DNA of 64,000 nucleotides from Paramacrobiotus metropolitanus (taxonomy: Eukaryota > Tardigrada > Eutardigrada > Parachela > Macrobiotidae): NCBI RefSeq assembly GCF_019649055.1, contig NW_026570316.1, positions 496,001 through 560,000 on the forward strand, read 5' to 3'. The notes under the pieces were generated by a model. That model did not search any database. It was not told the origin of the DNA and saw only the letters and a list, made by a program, of their open reading frames with translations. The first letter of the stretch is position 1. Each line of letters begins with the position of its first letter. Below are positions 39,492-52,900 of this stretch, in pieces. The position numbers were made by a program, and so were the translations under genes.

Positions 39492-40299
39492 CGGGGCTGT
39501 GATGTAAAAGAGAGATCGCAAATGCAGCGTTTATGCGCTGTACTCCAAAATAAATAGAGTAGATCCACTGCGGCGAACTTCCGGTGGCGATAAAATGAAA
39601 AATCATGATGAAAACCGCAGGTTTAGTTTGGTAGAGTGGCTAGCGCTATACGATATGCGGCAGGACTGCCCCACCAGGCTGCTGCTGCTGTCTGCACTTA
39701 AACAGGAACAATATTTGATCAATAATCCCATGGTTTGCACTTCGCAGAGATGCTCACATGGTATGCAACGTCGAACTATGTGTACCGGTAGGATTGGATG
39801 TCAGTGATGTGCGCAGCTAAATGTCCACTGTTTAAGCACCGGGGTGAACTAACCTGGTTATGATATAAAGCAGACGCAGTTGACTGATTGAAAGGCAGCA
39901 TTATACTCGTATCTGTAAAATGTTTAAGTCACGCTGAGGACAGCCTGGTTTTCGGGCCGGAACACGGGCTGCATTAGTTTCCGACCGCAGCGTACTGTAC
40001 GCTATACCGTACACCTTCCTGGTTGTGCGTCAGTACGCCGAAATATCTAGTCCAACATAAAGCAGATTTGACGAATGGCAGTTACGATCGGTTTACGCAC
40101 AACAACCAAGCTTAAGCACACTTTGCGTGTAAAGCAGAATGTAAGTTCAGAGTCAAACTCGTTAGATCATATCATAATAATATGTACACATATTGTTCGT
40201 GATAAAGATTGTACGGCGTAGTAGAAAAAACTTGGATAACTGAAGAATAGAGAGCCATATCTTCGCCAATGTCTCGATATACCTAGGGGCTCATAGCCC

Positions 40300-40647
40300 T
40301 TCCGAATATACTCGTACATATTTGACATAAGTGTAATTCACGCGCACCAACTTTGTTCTCATCATGAAACTGAACGGCAGTCCTGGCAGCAGGAACACCG
40401 CCACGACATGCCAGCGTTTCTGGGAAAAATGGCTTCTCGGATATGGTTGACACCAGTGCGGTTGGTTCGAATCCGTCTATATTGGATGTTTCGTCCAGTA
40501 TGTAGTTCTTATCCGGCCATTTGCTTTCCGCTATAAACACCGCACGTTGCTGCGTACAGACAGCTTCTGTCACTATGTCAGCAGCTAAGATCAAGCCTTC
40601 GGAAAACTTGATGCGTGTCATCTTGTAGTACATAATTGAAGGACCAC
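40300..40647 (-). pseudogene. Decayed duplicate of TMEM151-like exon 2
   Basis: Minus strand. It starts with the same acceptor context (CCCAG/GTGGTCCTTCAATT) and then jumps to TACAAGATGACACGCATC, so about 125 bp of the exon are deleted. It then follows the paralogue (KMTRIKF, ESKWPDKNYILDE, LVSTISEKPFF) and changes frame, after which LPFSFMMR- and YTYVKYV-like sequence appears in other frames. No copy of exon 1 is seen. Confidence 0.85.
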
Positions 40648-40649
40648 CT

Positions 40650-41840
40650 GGGAGAACAGGTGCTTCTTCAATCCTGTAACACATGTCGATAATCTTTCTA
40701 TTGCAACAATTCGGTCACGGTACGGAACGACGAGGCTTGTCGGCAAAACATGATGACGATTTTGAGGTATTAAATGTGCTGGAAGTACAAGTGCAATATG
40801 TACGACTGCTCTAAAAATGTAATATTCTATATTACCGGTATGTGGTGCAATCCATTTCGCAGAAACTTCAAACTTCAAAGCCAGCACAGTTTATCCAGCA
40901 TTCAGTGCTTGCGCTTTAGGTAACAATCTAATATTGCTGATTTTTTACTGGTTCATCCCATTCTCATAAATTTGGGGCATATCAGCCACCAGTGTCGCAT
41001 AATGCATTCACATTTTTATTTCGCGATATCTTTCTCCAAACGTCTAGTTAAGGCGAAGTATGCTTTTCGGGGTACTCCGTAGCAATTTTTGGAAAAAATA
41101 ACAATGAAAGAGTAGCAGTTTAGCTACAGAATGATGTATGGGAAATGGCTGTCAGCGCTTCGGAGTACTCCAAAATCACACTCCGCCTTAAGGTTGATTG
41201 GCTTACAGTAGTACACATACATACAAAATGTAATCAATAAAGTTTGAATTTTGTACTCGCATTGGGAAACAGAAGCGCCTGTATTCAATTTGTTAAACAA
41301 CTTGTGAACTACACAGTCATCATTATTGTTCGAGACCGTTTTCATCGTTTTCGGAATGTTGACCTCAGAGTTTCCGCTCTTACTAGGCACAAAAACTGAC
41401 AGTTTTCGAACCCGCAGACTGCGGAATCCCTCGCGGTGCGTCTTTTTGTAAAAGTGACTATTCATTCGCACCAGTGACAATGTGTAATATGGTATCTGCA
41501 ATTTTACAATTTAATGACTGCAATGTGCAACTTTACGATTTAGCATGGGTATAATATTACACAAATACGAGGCATACGCGGGATGAAGCGTTCCGTGTAT
41601 GCTTGCGCAGAGCGTGCACTGATGCGTACTGTTGCAACCTAACTTAGGAGATGAGACAACATTCTGGAAGAGGAAATTAGTGACTGTCGTAAATTGTCGT
41701 AATTGTAGGAAACTTCCTGCGTCTTTCTGCTACTGCCGTCGGAAGTAGGACCTCGTGTTTACATGTGCTAACCGTCGCGCTCGGAAGCGTGCTGAATAGC
41801 TGTATGATATTGTTCGTGATCAATGGCCGAGTCTGTGTGC
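40650..41840. other. Intergenic, no gene seen
   Basis: Contains only isolated short frames, for example minus-strand 41501-41124, without splice or family support. Confidence 0.4.
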
Positions 41841-42895
41841 CGGGTTACACTCGGGTGTTTCTCCTGTTGATCATCGGATGACAAACCATCATTGCGGTCA
41901 TGGATGTCATTGGTAACTAGCCATGACCTTTGTAATTTTTTATTGGTACACGCATGCAGTGTGGAGTCTGTGGACATTAATACTTAGGATTAACATTTAG
42001 GCTGGCATGACATGTCAACCACCCAGCTGTACTCTGTATTTCGAATTTCACCCGTTCAACTTGACGCAGCAGCACTTTGCGCTGTACAGCGCTATTTACG
42101 GTGCCGTCAAAGGCATCATCATGCCCTGCGTCGGTACCTGACAACTTCCGAAACCATAACCGGAACCACTGCGACCTTGTCGGCAGTACTTGCTGCATCT
42201 GCTGTTCTATGGATTAGCAACGAATAGTGGGTCTATCTACAATGCAGCTGCTGTTGGATGTTTGAAGTACGATTACGCAAAGGTCAAGATTACGCAAAGG
42301 TTACGCCTTATAGTACTTATTATATGAATCATATAATATGATACGAATTAATATTTAATACTTGAAAAATTTATCTGGGATTCGTCTCCATCAAGCCGGT
42401 GGCGATCAGTCTGGTGGACCGCGATGAAATCGGGAAGCTGATGTCCATTGCGCCCTTCATCGGTGCCACCATCTTCACCAACATCTTCACGCACACCAAC
42501 GAATGGTGGCCCGGCTTCTGCTTCGCCCAGCTGAGGCATGCGTCGCCCGTGGTTTTTGTTATAACGCGGGGCCGTATGGGCGCCACGCGTATCCTCGACA
42601 GCGAAACAGCGGTGAACCCGGATGAGGCTTTATTGCCGAATCTAATGCGCACCGTGGCGCAGCAAACACCAGACTAACCAGGAAGGATTCTGCAGCCAGT
42701 GCAACTGTGCTGCAGATCCGTCAAAACAGCGCAGCAATGTGCGGGGTGGAAATCCCCAGAAACAGCGAATAGCTACTCAGGAGGGCAGAGCGTCCCTCCG
42801 TTACATTGTTTTTTTTTTGCATTAGTTTACCTGGTGCAGCGCCATCAAGCTGCCAGATCTGCCAGAGATACCGGGAAACAACTGTTAGCAGTGAA
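41841..42895 (+). pseudogene. SLC46 pseudogene 2: exons 4-6 remnants
   Basis: 41841-41880 resembles the end of exon 4 (CGGGT-ACAC-CGG-TGTTTCTCCT-TTGATCATCGGATG). 42009-42264 follows exon 5 (GACATGTCAACCACCCAGCTGTA) with deletions and frame changes. 42377-42560 follows exon 6 (GGATTCGTCTCCATCAAGCCGGTG, then GACCGCGATGAAATCGGGAA) but lacks about 24 bp that encode Leu-Ser-Thr-Lys. The C-terminal block TTACCTGGTGCAGCGCCATC reappears at 42827-42895 after a 270-bp insertion. The first half of the gene is absent. Confidence 0.85.
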
Positions 42896-44401
42896 AGTTT
42901 TTCTCTAGATAGCATTAAGAATTAACAAGGAGCGATAAGAACCTCTTTGTTGGTTTTACGACGGTTGCTGTCGCTCCTGTCGCGTCTTACAATATGCATC
43001 ACCGTATGCATAGGAATATCCATACCAGTGAATTTAAATCAAAATATTATCCTAACGCAAGCTGTGAAGAATCTATGTATTTCTCTAAGTTCGTTCAAGT
43101 TTGCTTTTAAGAATTAATATCATTGTGTGTCAGCGTGTAAGAAGGTAAACCATCTACTGACCATTGTAACATCTGATTCCTCTACAGTATACTATAGCAA
43201 GAGTGTTATTAGATTCAAATAATTATGTTTTATTTGATTGGTCGGTGATAAAGCCGATAATGTGATCGGTAGCCTGTGGAATTTCTAGCTTCTTTGGAGA
43301 TGAGAATGTGTTTACGGAAATCAGTCGGGCACGGTGCTGCTTCGCAGCCACCCGCACTTCTTCAGTTGCTAATAAACTTTCATGAGAAAGCTTTCTTCTT
43401 TCGTTCGTTCGATCGTTCGTTCGGAATGACCTTTCGTCTTCCTGATTCCTGTAATTCCCTAACTGTGTAACGTCTGCATCTTTGACCACCACTTTCGGTT
43501 ATTGTGCGTCGTGGCGCGGCGTGTAGCCAATCCACTGTAAACGGAGGCTCATCATCAGCCTTCCGTTATAATACGAATATTGGTACACCTCCATAATTTA
43601 TGTGAATCAACGCTATTCCACATTTGCCGATGAAAAGTAGTATACAGGCTTGATGCAGGCTACACGGCGTGTAATATTCTCAACAGCCTGATTTGCGACA
43701 TACATATCTTTAACTGATGTAAACCCCAGTGAGAATTACCTTTTTTCACAAAAAGAGAGAATGAATGAAATTAGCGATCTGACAAAACACGGCAGTTAAG
43801 TCAAATTTTTAACGTCTTCCTCGCCACTGGTTCATATTAATTTTGGAACGTGTTTCGAATGGGTTGTATTTGTTAACGTAAAAATCCTTTACGTAAAATG
43901 GTCAAGCTGGAGTTACTGGAGTAGTAAAAACATTTCGATCCAGTGCAGTTTCGGAGGCATTATGGACCGCAAAAAATGTAGTACTGTACTCGTAGTATAC
44001 AGTAGTCTGTAGCTTATGTAGTATAGTCTGTCATTCATAGATTATGATATTTAAATTTTGACATTTTTAATTTCGCAATTTCTTATTTATTCAGTTTAGC
44101 ATTAATTTTTAGCTTGTCTTACTTTTTTAGCATTATACATATAGTATAGGATTTTATAACTAATTGAATAAGGTACGTCAAAAAAATACTGGATTCATAG
44201 CAAAAATTATAGTGAAATTTATTTTCAATCTTTTGTGGCATACCAACACATATATAGTGCAGCGGAAGCCAGCCGCAACGGTACAACTCGCCGATCAACA
44301 GTAGAAGTACAGTACAAACAAATAAACTGTTTAGCCAGCTAGCCAGAAATGACACTTGACATAGTAAACCATGATAGACAATCTGCAAAACGGATGCGGT
44401 T
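42896..44401. other. Intergenic, no gene seen
   Basis: Includes a short TTCGTTCGTTCG run near 43400. A poly(A) signal on the minus strand near 44220 (GAAAATAAATTT) fits the downstream end of the secreted-protein gene. No other feature is supported. Confidence 0.4.
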
Positions 44402-45240
44402 TTATCCCATGAGCCCAAAGGGCATGGCCAATCCGTATCCGGTGTTCTGACCGATGCCGCCCAATCCCACAGCGTTATTATAGCCGTAACCATATCCGGA
44501 TGCTGTCAAAAATGCAAGCGATATGACTTTTCAGTTTTGTTAAAATTCGGGAATTGTTATACAGAAACCGATTCATGAGAAAATACAACGCTCATCATAT
44601 TATTGAAAAATTAAAATATATTAAAAAATACTATTAAAATAGTACCGTGGCCGTTCATTTAACCAAAATTGTAGTAATACAGCTAAAATTTTATCAAGAA
44701 ATGGCATTTAAATTTTTTGTTAACATTTTAACGGCGAATTAAGGTTTCCCAAGTGTACCAGGAGTTTACACTTACAAATTCCTTGGAGTTGACTCTGCAG
44801 ACCGGCCAGTTGTCCACCGTAACCCAGTCCGGCGCCGACACCCAGCTGACGCCCTTGCCGCCCCATGTTACGTCCCTTCGACCTTAGTGAAGCCGCTGAC
44901 ACGCTTCCGCATACTACGATAAAAAAAGGCATTTCTTCAGAATCGCTTCGTAACAGCAATTATTATAAAGCCTAGCGTTGTACAGTACTTCATATTTCCA
45001 TAACAAAAACAGTAACTAAAGTCTCGTCCAATGCTGTATTTAAAGCTGATTTCCATGTTCAGTAGAAACACACGCTAATTGAACTACCGGGTAATCTACA
45101 TATAGGTCATTTTAGTTTGCTTAATAAATTTAAAAAGCCATAACGAATTATCATTTAAGAAGAAATAAAGGGTGGATTAAGAATTATATGGACTTACCGA
45201 TTGTAACGAGAAATAAAGCCAAAACCATGAAAAACTTCAT
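44402..45240 (-). CDS. Small secreted Gly/Tyr-rich protein, three exons, 93 aa
   Basis: Minus strand, exons 45240-45198 (43 nt), 44913-44776 (138 nt) and 44502-44402 (101 nt); donors G/gtaagtcc and ATTT/gtaagtgt, acceptors ATCGTAG and TTTGACAG; phases agree and give 93 residues. The protein starts with a signal peptide (MKFFMVLALFLVTIV, cleavage probably after VSAA or nearby). The mature part has a short basic stretch (LRSKGRNMGRQGRQ), then Gly/Gln/Leu-rich sequence (GAGLGYGGQLAGLQSQLQG) and Gly/Tyr-rich sequence (SSGYGYGYNNAVGLGG), ending in MPFGLMG. There are no cysteines after the signal region. Such composition fits cuticle, silk-like or antimicrobial secreted proteins; the exact role is unknown. 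RGRQ-type basic sites could allow processing. Confidence 0.75.
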
Positions 45241-46912
45241 TTTGAGAAACGGTGGATGGTAACCACTTGCCGAATGAAACTGGCAACGAAAGGTCACACT
45301 GGCGAAGTTAGCTGCAAAAATTAACTGTAACTGCAACAAAATTCCATCCATATGCAGCATAACACTGCTTTTATATAGGCGGTCACTGGCTTGAAATGTC
45401 TAGCAAACAGGATCTGGCAAGCAGGAGCGGACAGCCGTTGTGAAAGTGGGGCAGTCGCAGGCGCATCCGTAATTCATTCACGTGACAATGCTGCCAGTGT
45501 CTGCCGAGGCCAAGTAAATTCCGGTTCTGCAGTTTGCGTCTACGTCGGCACCGTGCAGTTTATGTTTCGAATAGTTTCACCGGGAAAGTATTGTACGAGT
45601 GACCTTTACCTTTACATTTATCGATTGGGGAATGAGGCCATTATATCGAGCGAAATAACCGGAACACTGGTAAGATGCCACAGCATTCTTTTACCTGGAC
45701 ATCATCCCGATTGTGGAACCAGGCGGTTACCGGCAAAATGCATATAAAAACAACAGCAAAACCATTGAAATAACACGCCATGCAGCCGGGCAATCGTGTC
45801 TCGCCGGCTGGTGCGATGATATTACAATATAAGGCCTCTTAGCTGCGTATACACGCATATAATTGTTATGTATTTATTTAGGTAAATAATCATTGGCATT
45901 TCATTTTCTGACCTGGAGCTTAATGTCGTAATTTACAAAATTTTGTTTGAATCAGGTAGAAGATCGCACGTTGTGTTTGTGCTTGACCTGTGTGCGTGCA
46001 TTAAAACGTGTAATATTTTGTAAATTTATCTATGTATATTTATATATCATGGTACATTCCGTAAAGTTAAATTTGTTGTATTATAACCATCCAGGCTGCA
46101 CTTGCACGTTTTATAAGTGAACTAACTAACAGAAATATTTAGATTTACAAAAATATTTTGGAAATATTAAGTCTTATAAGTAATATTTTGTAAGTTTATT
46201 TATATGCGTACATTAAGGCCCATAAGTTTCTTAAATAGTCGTAGATATCCAAGCTGTCCTTGCACATTTTATATTATGTGAACAGCACGTTGATATTTTA
46301 ACCGCACCACACTCGATATGTTCTATCGAATTTCTTTTATGGCGATTTATGTCATTGGTACAGCGTTATTAGTTTCATTCTTATTAAAAGTTAGGCGTCA
46401 TGATAATGAATATGAAATTTTTTAATGCTGCACAACATTTTACTTCCAATTCCCCAAATACATACTGGATGTTGACATGTTTTGCTGTGACAAAGAGCAG
46501 CGGCGTAGCGAGGCAAGGGTGCCGCGAATCTCCTTGCAGGCTTGCCTAGCCTGTGAAGTGCCATGGGCCCCCAGCCCGCCACGGGCTCCGGTGGCCTTGA
46601 CGCTACCGCAGAGTCGCAGACGGATGCGAGCGAGCGAGAGAGAGGCAGCGACAGAGACATGGAACAAGCGCATTTGGCAGCACACCGAGCGTGCCCCACT
46701 TGATCCTTGATACGAGTTGATTTCCTTATCGGATTCCCATCACCCTTTATTGTCCTTACCGCCATTGTATCGGATATCCTATCCTTGTTGTTTGTTCCCA
46801 AGGAGAATTTATGGGGAGCTGCAGGCTGCTCATACTGCATGACACTGCATCGCGTACACACCGATGCTGATTTTGCCTGGCGTGTGTGTGGCATCTTTGA
46901 TGGGTTGGAATC
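45241..46912. other. Intergenic between secreted-protein gene and LIS1
   Basis: Divergent promoters of the secreted-protein gene (left) and LIS1 (right) should lie here. The GC-rich stretch 46490-46700 is probably LIS1 5' UTR or promoter; its open frames on both strands lack family or splice support. Confidence 0.4.
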
Positions 46913-49900
46913 ATGCTTGCTCAAAAGCAGAGAGATGAACTGTAAGTTGTTCCCCGAGATTTTCGGGACTTGAATACATTTTTAAAAGGGGCAGGGGGTA
47001 CGGATTTTTCGCGTTGTGAGCTGTGATCAATCGTTGAAGGAGTTCTCCAGATTTATCTTTTTTATTTTGATGGTAAATGAATCGCAGCTATTTATTTCCC
47101 TGTTTCCGGTTGACGTTTGATCAGTGTACTCGCAAACAGTGACACGTGCACATGCGCTAACGACATTCACGCAATTTTATTTTGGTTTCCCAGTTTTCTG
47201 TTTGCTAAAATCTCCACCCTGAATAATTTTGCCTCTTTTTGGAATTTTAGTTATTGATGAAAATTTTTGTTTACGATATGGTAACAGATTTCAAAGAGGC
47301 TTTTGAAACTGATGGGAAATTAGCGTGCGCAGTTGTAGTCTTTGAACGGCACTGTCTGGGTCCTTGAGCGTTTTATGATTTTACAGAAATATTTATTGCC
47401 TTCTGGCGTCAGCATAACTTACCGAATTTGTCACGGCAAACGCTTCTTTGTTGCTACCAATAAAAATTTCAGTTTTGAATAGTATTTTCTGCAAATGCAC
47501 AGATGATATGGTTGCCAGTGGACGTTTCTGAAAATACTATTTTCGTGATGCTGTGTTTTGGAAAGTCTCTTTTGCTGAATTTCAAAAATTATAAATTATC
47601 TTTAATAATTTTGGTTTGTCTAACAAGTAAGTTTTAGTGTTTTTAGTTACCGCTTGCTTAAACAAACGGATAATCTTAAAATGATCTCGGAGAAAGATCC
47701 CATTTTTTCCCGGATTTTACATAAAATAATTCAGGCCGTTTTTGTTGGTTACGTCAGAGGAAGCTTTTTCAGGATTTAAATTTAATATAGAATCAATAAT
47801 TAGGATTTCCTTATTTTACAATATTTTATACCATTTGAAAATGTAGGTTTTGGTTGGAACCTGTGTTGCTGTTTTTTATGGAATAGTTATTTTGTTATGG
47901 CCGTTTGTTTTGTGGAATAATTTCCCGATATCGACTTCTCTCAGTTTTTTTTTTGTTTTAAAAATTTCCAAGTAAATGAAAGAATTTTTGAGAATTTGTT
48001 GACGCAAAAGCGTCATGTATTTATTCCAAAGATTTCCAGCACAGGAATACAGAATTCCACAAAAGCAGTTTATGGGTAATCTTATTTGTGCTACCCCGTC
48101 AATCAGCGCTATAACACGGATGCTAGTGAAACGTAGTGTAAAGGCTTCGGTCGTCCGGCGGCATTACAATTACTCTTTAGTCTTTACGAATACCTTACTC
48201 AACCAAATAATTTCACATTTTAGCAGGCGAGGAGTATTAAGTTTTTCTCCTTTATTATTCTTTTTTTATTTGTTTTTTCTTTTTTTCATGTTGATAACTT
48301 TCGTCTGTTTATTATAAATGAGAACCAGCGAAACAATATAGCGTTCTGATTTTTCGAATTTATTGAATAATCACTAAATGTTCACTGCAAAAACTGTATA
48401 GTTTGCAGTTCCGCTCCGCTAATAATTTCCTTTTTATATGCGGCAAAACGCACAATGAATCTTTACACGAGATTCAGCGAAATGAAAACATAATAAGCCG
48501 TTTTGCGCATAAATACATTATTATCCCCAGTGTCGCCATATGTCGCCGGGCGCGATGCTTGTATGTTGGCCGACACGCGGGGCTGGGAATTGGATGATAG
48601 CATGATGATTCCCTTTTGATGAATTTGTTCTCCCCGTGGTAGATGGGTCGTAATCCCCTTATATGTGACTGCCTTATAGACTTATATATCCGTGTTGTTG
48701 TCGTTAGACATCACGCCATCGCCGACTATCTGAACAGCTGCGGTTATCAAGAAGCTCTGGAGGCCTTTCGCCGGGCCACTGATCTGGTAAGCGGAAGAGG
48801 CGAATTAGCATAGCGTCCGTTCTGGCTCGGCCTCTTGCCCGGATGATGAGGAGAAGCGGGAGAAGAGGGAGAGACAGAGCAGCGCGCGGGACGGGAGGAG
48901 AACAGATTGACACGTCGTCGCGCCGGCTAAGGATGTTTGTTTCGCTGTTGCAGGGTGATAGTGAGAGCGATCATAAGTATAATGGACTACTCGAGAAGAA
49001 ATGGACCTCCATCGTCAGGCTGCAGAAGAAGGTTCGCTCCAGAAACTTTAATGAAACCATTCGTTTGACTCCCATGGATTATGATTTTCTTTGCATATTG
49101 CATTAACATTTGGTTTTCATATTTGGTTTTTGAAACATAATGTTCCCATTTTATTTTAAACCATTGGAATTTTTTCTTCCCACACAGAAAATTTATTTTA
49201 TATATCGTGATGATTTCCCTTCTAAGAATAAGGATTTTATTGATTAGCAAATTTTTTCTTATTGGTTTTATCTTCGTCTGATTTTGTTGATTAGCAAATT
49301 TATTTTTTTCGGTGATTACTTTATGAAACTTTCTGTCTCTAAATTTACAAATGGCAGATGTTATTGGTCTGTTTGTGATCGGCTTCGATTAAAACGAAAT
49401 TCGACTGAATTTGTATGCATAGAAGAAAATAGGCAGATGAACTGATGCCAGTATTCGGCAGTAAATTCGTAAGGAACATTTTAATGTAAAATTCCACAGT
49501 TGATTGTGGATCAGATGGAAATGTACAGGAATCTGACGCTAACTGAGTCTGACTTTTGTCAGTTATCGGCTTATCGATAATTTCAACAATGAATCACCGA
49601 AAAACGCTGAATCACGCGTTGATAATGGTTGTGTGGCATCACGGTTGTATGATTTGTCATGTTATTATTGCAGAACATGGAGCTGGAGAGTAAACTGCAG
49701 GAGTTAGAGCGGGAAGTGCGGCACGGTGCTCCCACGCGGGAGCAGCGCAAACCCGAGGACTGGGTGCCGCGCGGCCCCGAACTGCACTGCCTTACCGGAC
49801 ACCGGGCTTCCGTACTGCGGGTGATCTTCCATCCCAAATACAGTATCCTGGCCTCGGCCTCCGAGGATGCCACGATTAAGGTAATCACTCATATGTCTGC

Positions 49901-52900
49901 GCTGCGTTGTAACTTTATCAGTACAAAATATTCAGAATTATCAGGGACAGAAAAAATCTATGATATACAGCCGTGCGTTATTAATATTGAACGGTATGCT
50001 GACATTGTAGTGCAGTGCCTAAATTGCCCGTGAGGGGAATCTTTGAAACTGGCATGGATTGCTCGTATCTTTGAAAAACTTCTGCGAAAACTAGAATTTA
50101 AATATATTAACTTTTTTTTTGTAATATTTCGACTGGCAGTATTTTTTAGTTATAATAATATTTTAGTAGGAATAATCTTTTTAATATACTGTTTATAATA
50201 ATATTTTGTAACAAAGTTTTTAGCAGTAGTAATGTAGTGGGAATATTTTTGGTAATATCTTTTAATAGAATTTTGTTGTCAGGATGCTCGACCTACATTT
50301 CATGGCTTTATTATGGTGCGTTTATAGAAGGAAATGATCGTCGAAGAATTAGCCGTTTTAATTGCGTCAAAAAATTTCCGAATCAGAATTTAACTATATT
50401 TTTTAAATGTTTATAATCTGCATTGAAATGGTGCCGTCTGTTTTTTTTTATAATCAGCGATTTCTGATTTTTTCCTCGCGTAAATCGTGGTTCTATCATG
50501 ATTGATCTCGGCTAAGTAACCTAAACTCGATACTAGGTTTCCTTATTTGATTAATCCATCGCTGCGGCTTTTGTGATAAATGGCTGGAGAAAATCCGGTT
50601 GGCATTAATGTTGATTTAAGGCATTGGCCCATCTTTAAGTTTCTGTATGTGTGTATATATACGCATGAATGTGGCAGTGGAAAGTTGTTATGGCCGTGTA
50701 GTATGTGTATTTGATGAGGATAAACAACTTCGCGGGCGCTGAGAGCGCAGCGAAGAGTGTGTCTGCTGCAATAATAAATCAGCAGTGTGTCCAGTGTAAT
50801 TTATTTGTTATGACGGGCTGTGTAACTGCGTTGCAGATATGGGATTATGAGTCGGGTGAGTATGAGCGGACACTCAAGGGCCATACGGACACTGTCCAGG
50901 ACATCTCCTTCGACGCCACGGGCGACCGCCTCGGTATGTGCCGGTACCTGCAGTGTGTGTACTGGGGAGTTTCCTCTGCTGTTCAACATTTTAAATTGCA
51001 CAGAAAGCGCTGCAGAAGAGACATTAAGTTAATTATTAATTGAAACGTGGTTGAAAATTAATTACGTGGTTGAATTAATTTTCTTGACGTGATGGTTCTT
51101 TCGGCAGTTAACGTGCAAAGTGTCTTGGATGCTTGATAAAATATCGATGCGGGATTCGTGTTCCGCATTTGCCAGTTATTATAGTAAATTTGTCTGCTAG
51201 TTCTAAATATATAAATTAAAAACAAATTTATCTGAAGTTTAAAGGATTTTTTTACACCGCAGCTGATTTCAAAATTTTTTTAATACGGTCTAAAATTTGC
51301 CTCGGCTCCTTGTGATGCCGGCTTTTAGAGACTTTATGACTGTCGGCGAAAGTGAGATAAAATAAGAACAACCAAATTAGAATTATTAGGGTTAAATAAT
51401 TTTTTTAATTGTGGGACTGTGCCACTGTGGCACGTCCTTAAGATAATTACTTAGCTTTAGTTTGTATGCAGTTCAGCTGTAACCGAAATAAATAATTTTA
51501 GCCAGTATTTAATAAGTCTGTGATTTTAAAAAATTTTAAATTTTCCTTTTTTGTTATAAACTTTGAAAGAAATCCAAAGAGTTTGGAGTGCTAGTTGTGA
51601 ACTCGTGGTTCAGATCCGATTTTCGAAGCTAACAAAAGTTTCTACCCTTGTACTACGTTTTCTACATTTGGAGATTGATAGTCCATCGCAGTAAAGTGGA
51701 TTTTTGTCGTGTCCTCCTTCAGTGGAAACGTGCTGACTGCGAACAGATGATGAAAATCGTTGTTTTGCAAAAAACTTCACTTTACGGCGTAATATTTCGA
51801 ACGTTCTTAGACGGGTTGGTGTGAATTGTAGCATCGTGCTCGGCGGATATGAGCATCAAGCTGTGGGACATGACGACGTACGCCTGCATCCGCACGCTGT
51901 ACGGCCACGACCACAACGTCAGCTGTGTGGTGTTCATGCCCTCCGGCGACCATCTGATGTCGTCCTCCCGCGACAAGACCATCAAAATGTGGGAAGTGGC
52001 CAGCGGGCACTGCGTTAAGACCATCACCGGCCACGCCGACTGGGTGCGGAAGATCGCCCTGACGACGGACGGGAAGCTGGTGGCCAGCTGTTCTAACGAT
52101 CAGGTACGTGGACCACTGGACAGTGGTTCCCGCATGGGCAAGGATGGGTTGGGTAGCGACGGTGGTGATACGATGAAACGTTTGTGCTGGATAAAAAGCC
52201 GAAATAAACGTCGAGATATCGTAGTGTACCGGCAATGTCGTACAATGGTACAGCTCATCGTATGGTTTAAAACCGGTTTTAGTACTAGTAAACAGTCTCT
52301 AGCGGAAAAATATCGGATTTTTCCAGAAATATTTTGTAGAAGAGAAATTTTTTGTAAGTAATTAAAACATACCGGTATTTCCGTTTTTGGCGGCGGGATT
52401 TGTTGTGTAACGGCCGAGATGGGATTCAGGTTGTACTTGTTAAAGAGACGAATGTGATGTCGTTTAGTCGTAGTGTAGTGGCAGTATATTGAGAGCTCGG
52501 TGTCATTTATGTTACCCATCGGACTTTGAAACAATTCAATACGAATATCTGGCGAAAGCCATCGCAGTTTTCGAAAAATGTTTTTTTAAGACTGAGAAAC
52601 GGGAATTTTCGTTCAATAATTTTTAGGGGCATTCTGTTGGAAACATTTTGCTATTTGGGCGGCGGGCCGTGTTGTGTAACTACGCACGAGATACGGTGAA
52701 TGCTATGCATGTTGAAGAATCGAAATAAATGTTGAGGTATCGTAGTGGACTGGCAGTGGTATTGTTGCCAATCTTCTTTCCGCGTCGCCGATAACTTGAA
52801 ACGTTGTTGCAGCACTAAGTATAAAATTGTTTCGTACTTTTTTTTCTGTGAGTGCTTTCTTCTTTTCTTTACAAGTATGAATTCTTGAATTATGTGGTAT

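Noticed and set aside
43223-43492. Minus-strand frame with Arg/Asn-rich repeats
   Set aside because: It is driven by a TTCG microsatellite and has no other support.
46391-46924. Minus-strand frame of 177 codons overlapping LIS1 exon 1
   Set aside because: It covers a GC-rich 5' flank, has no recognisable domain, and competes with the clear LIS1 start on the other strand.
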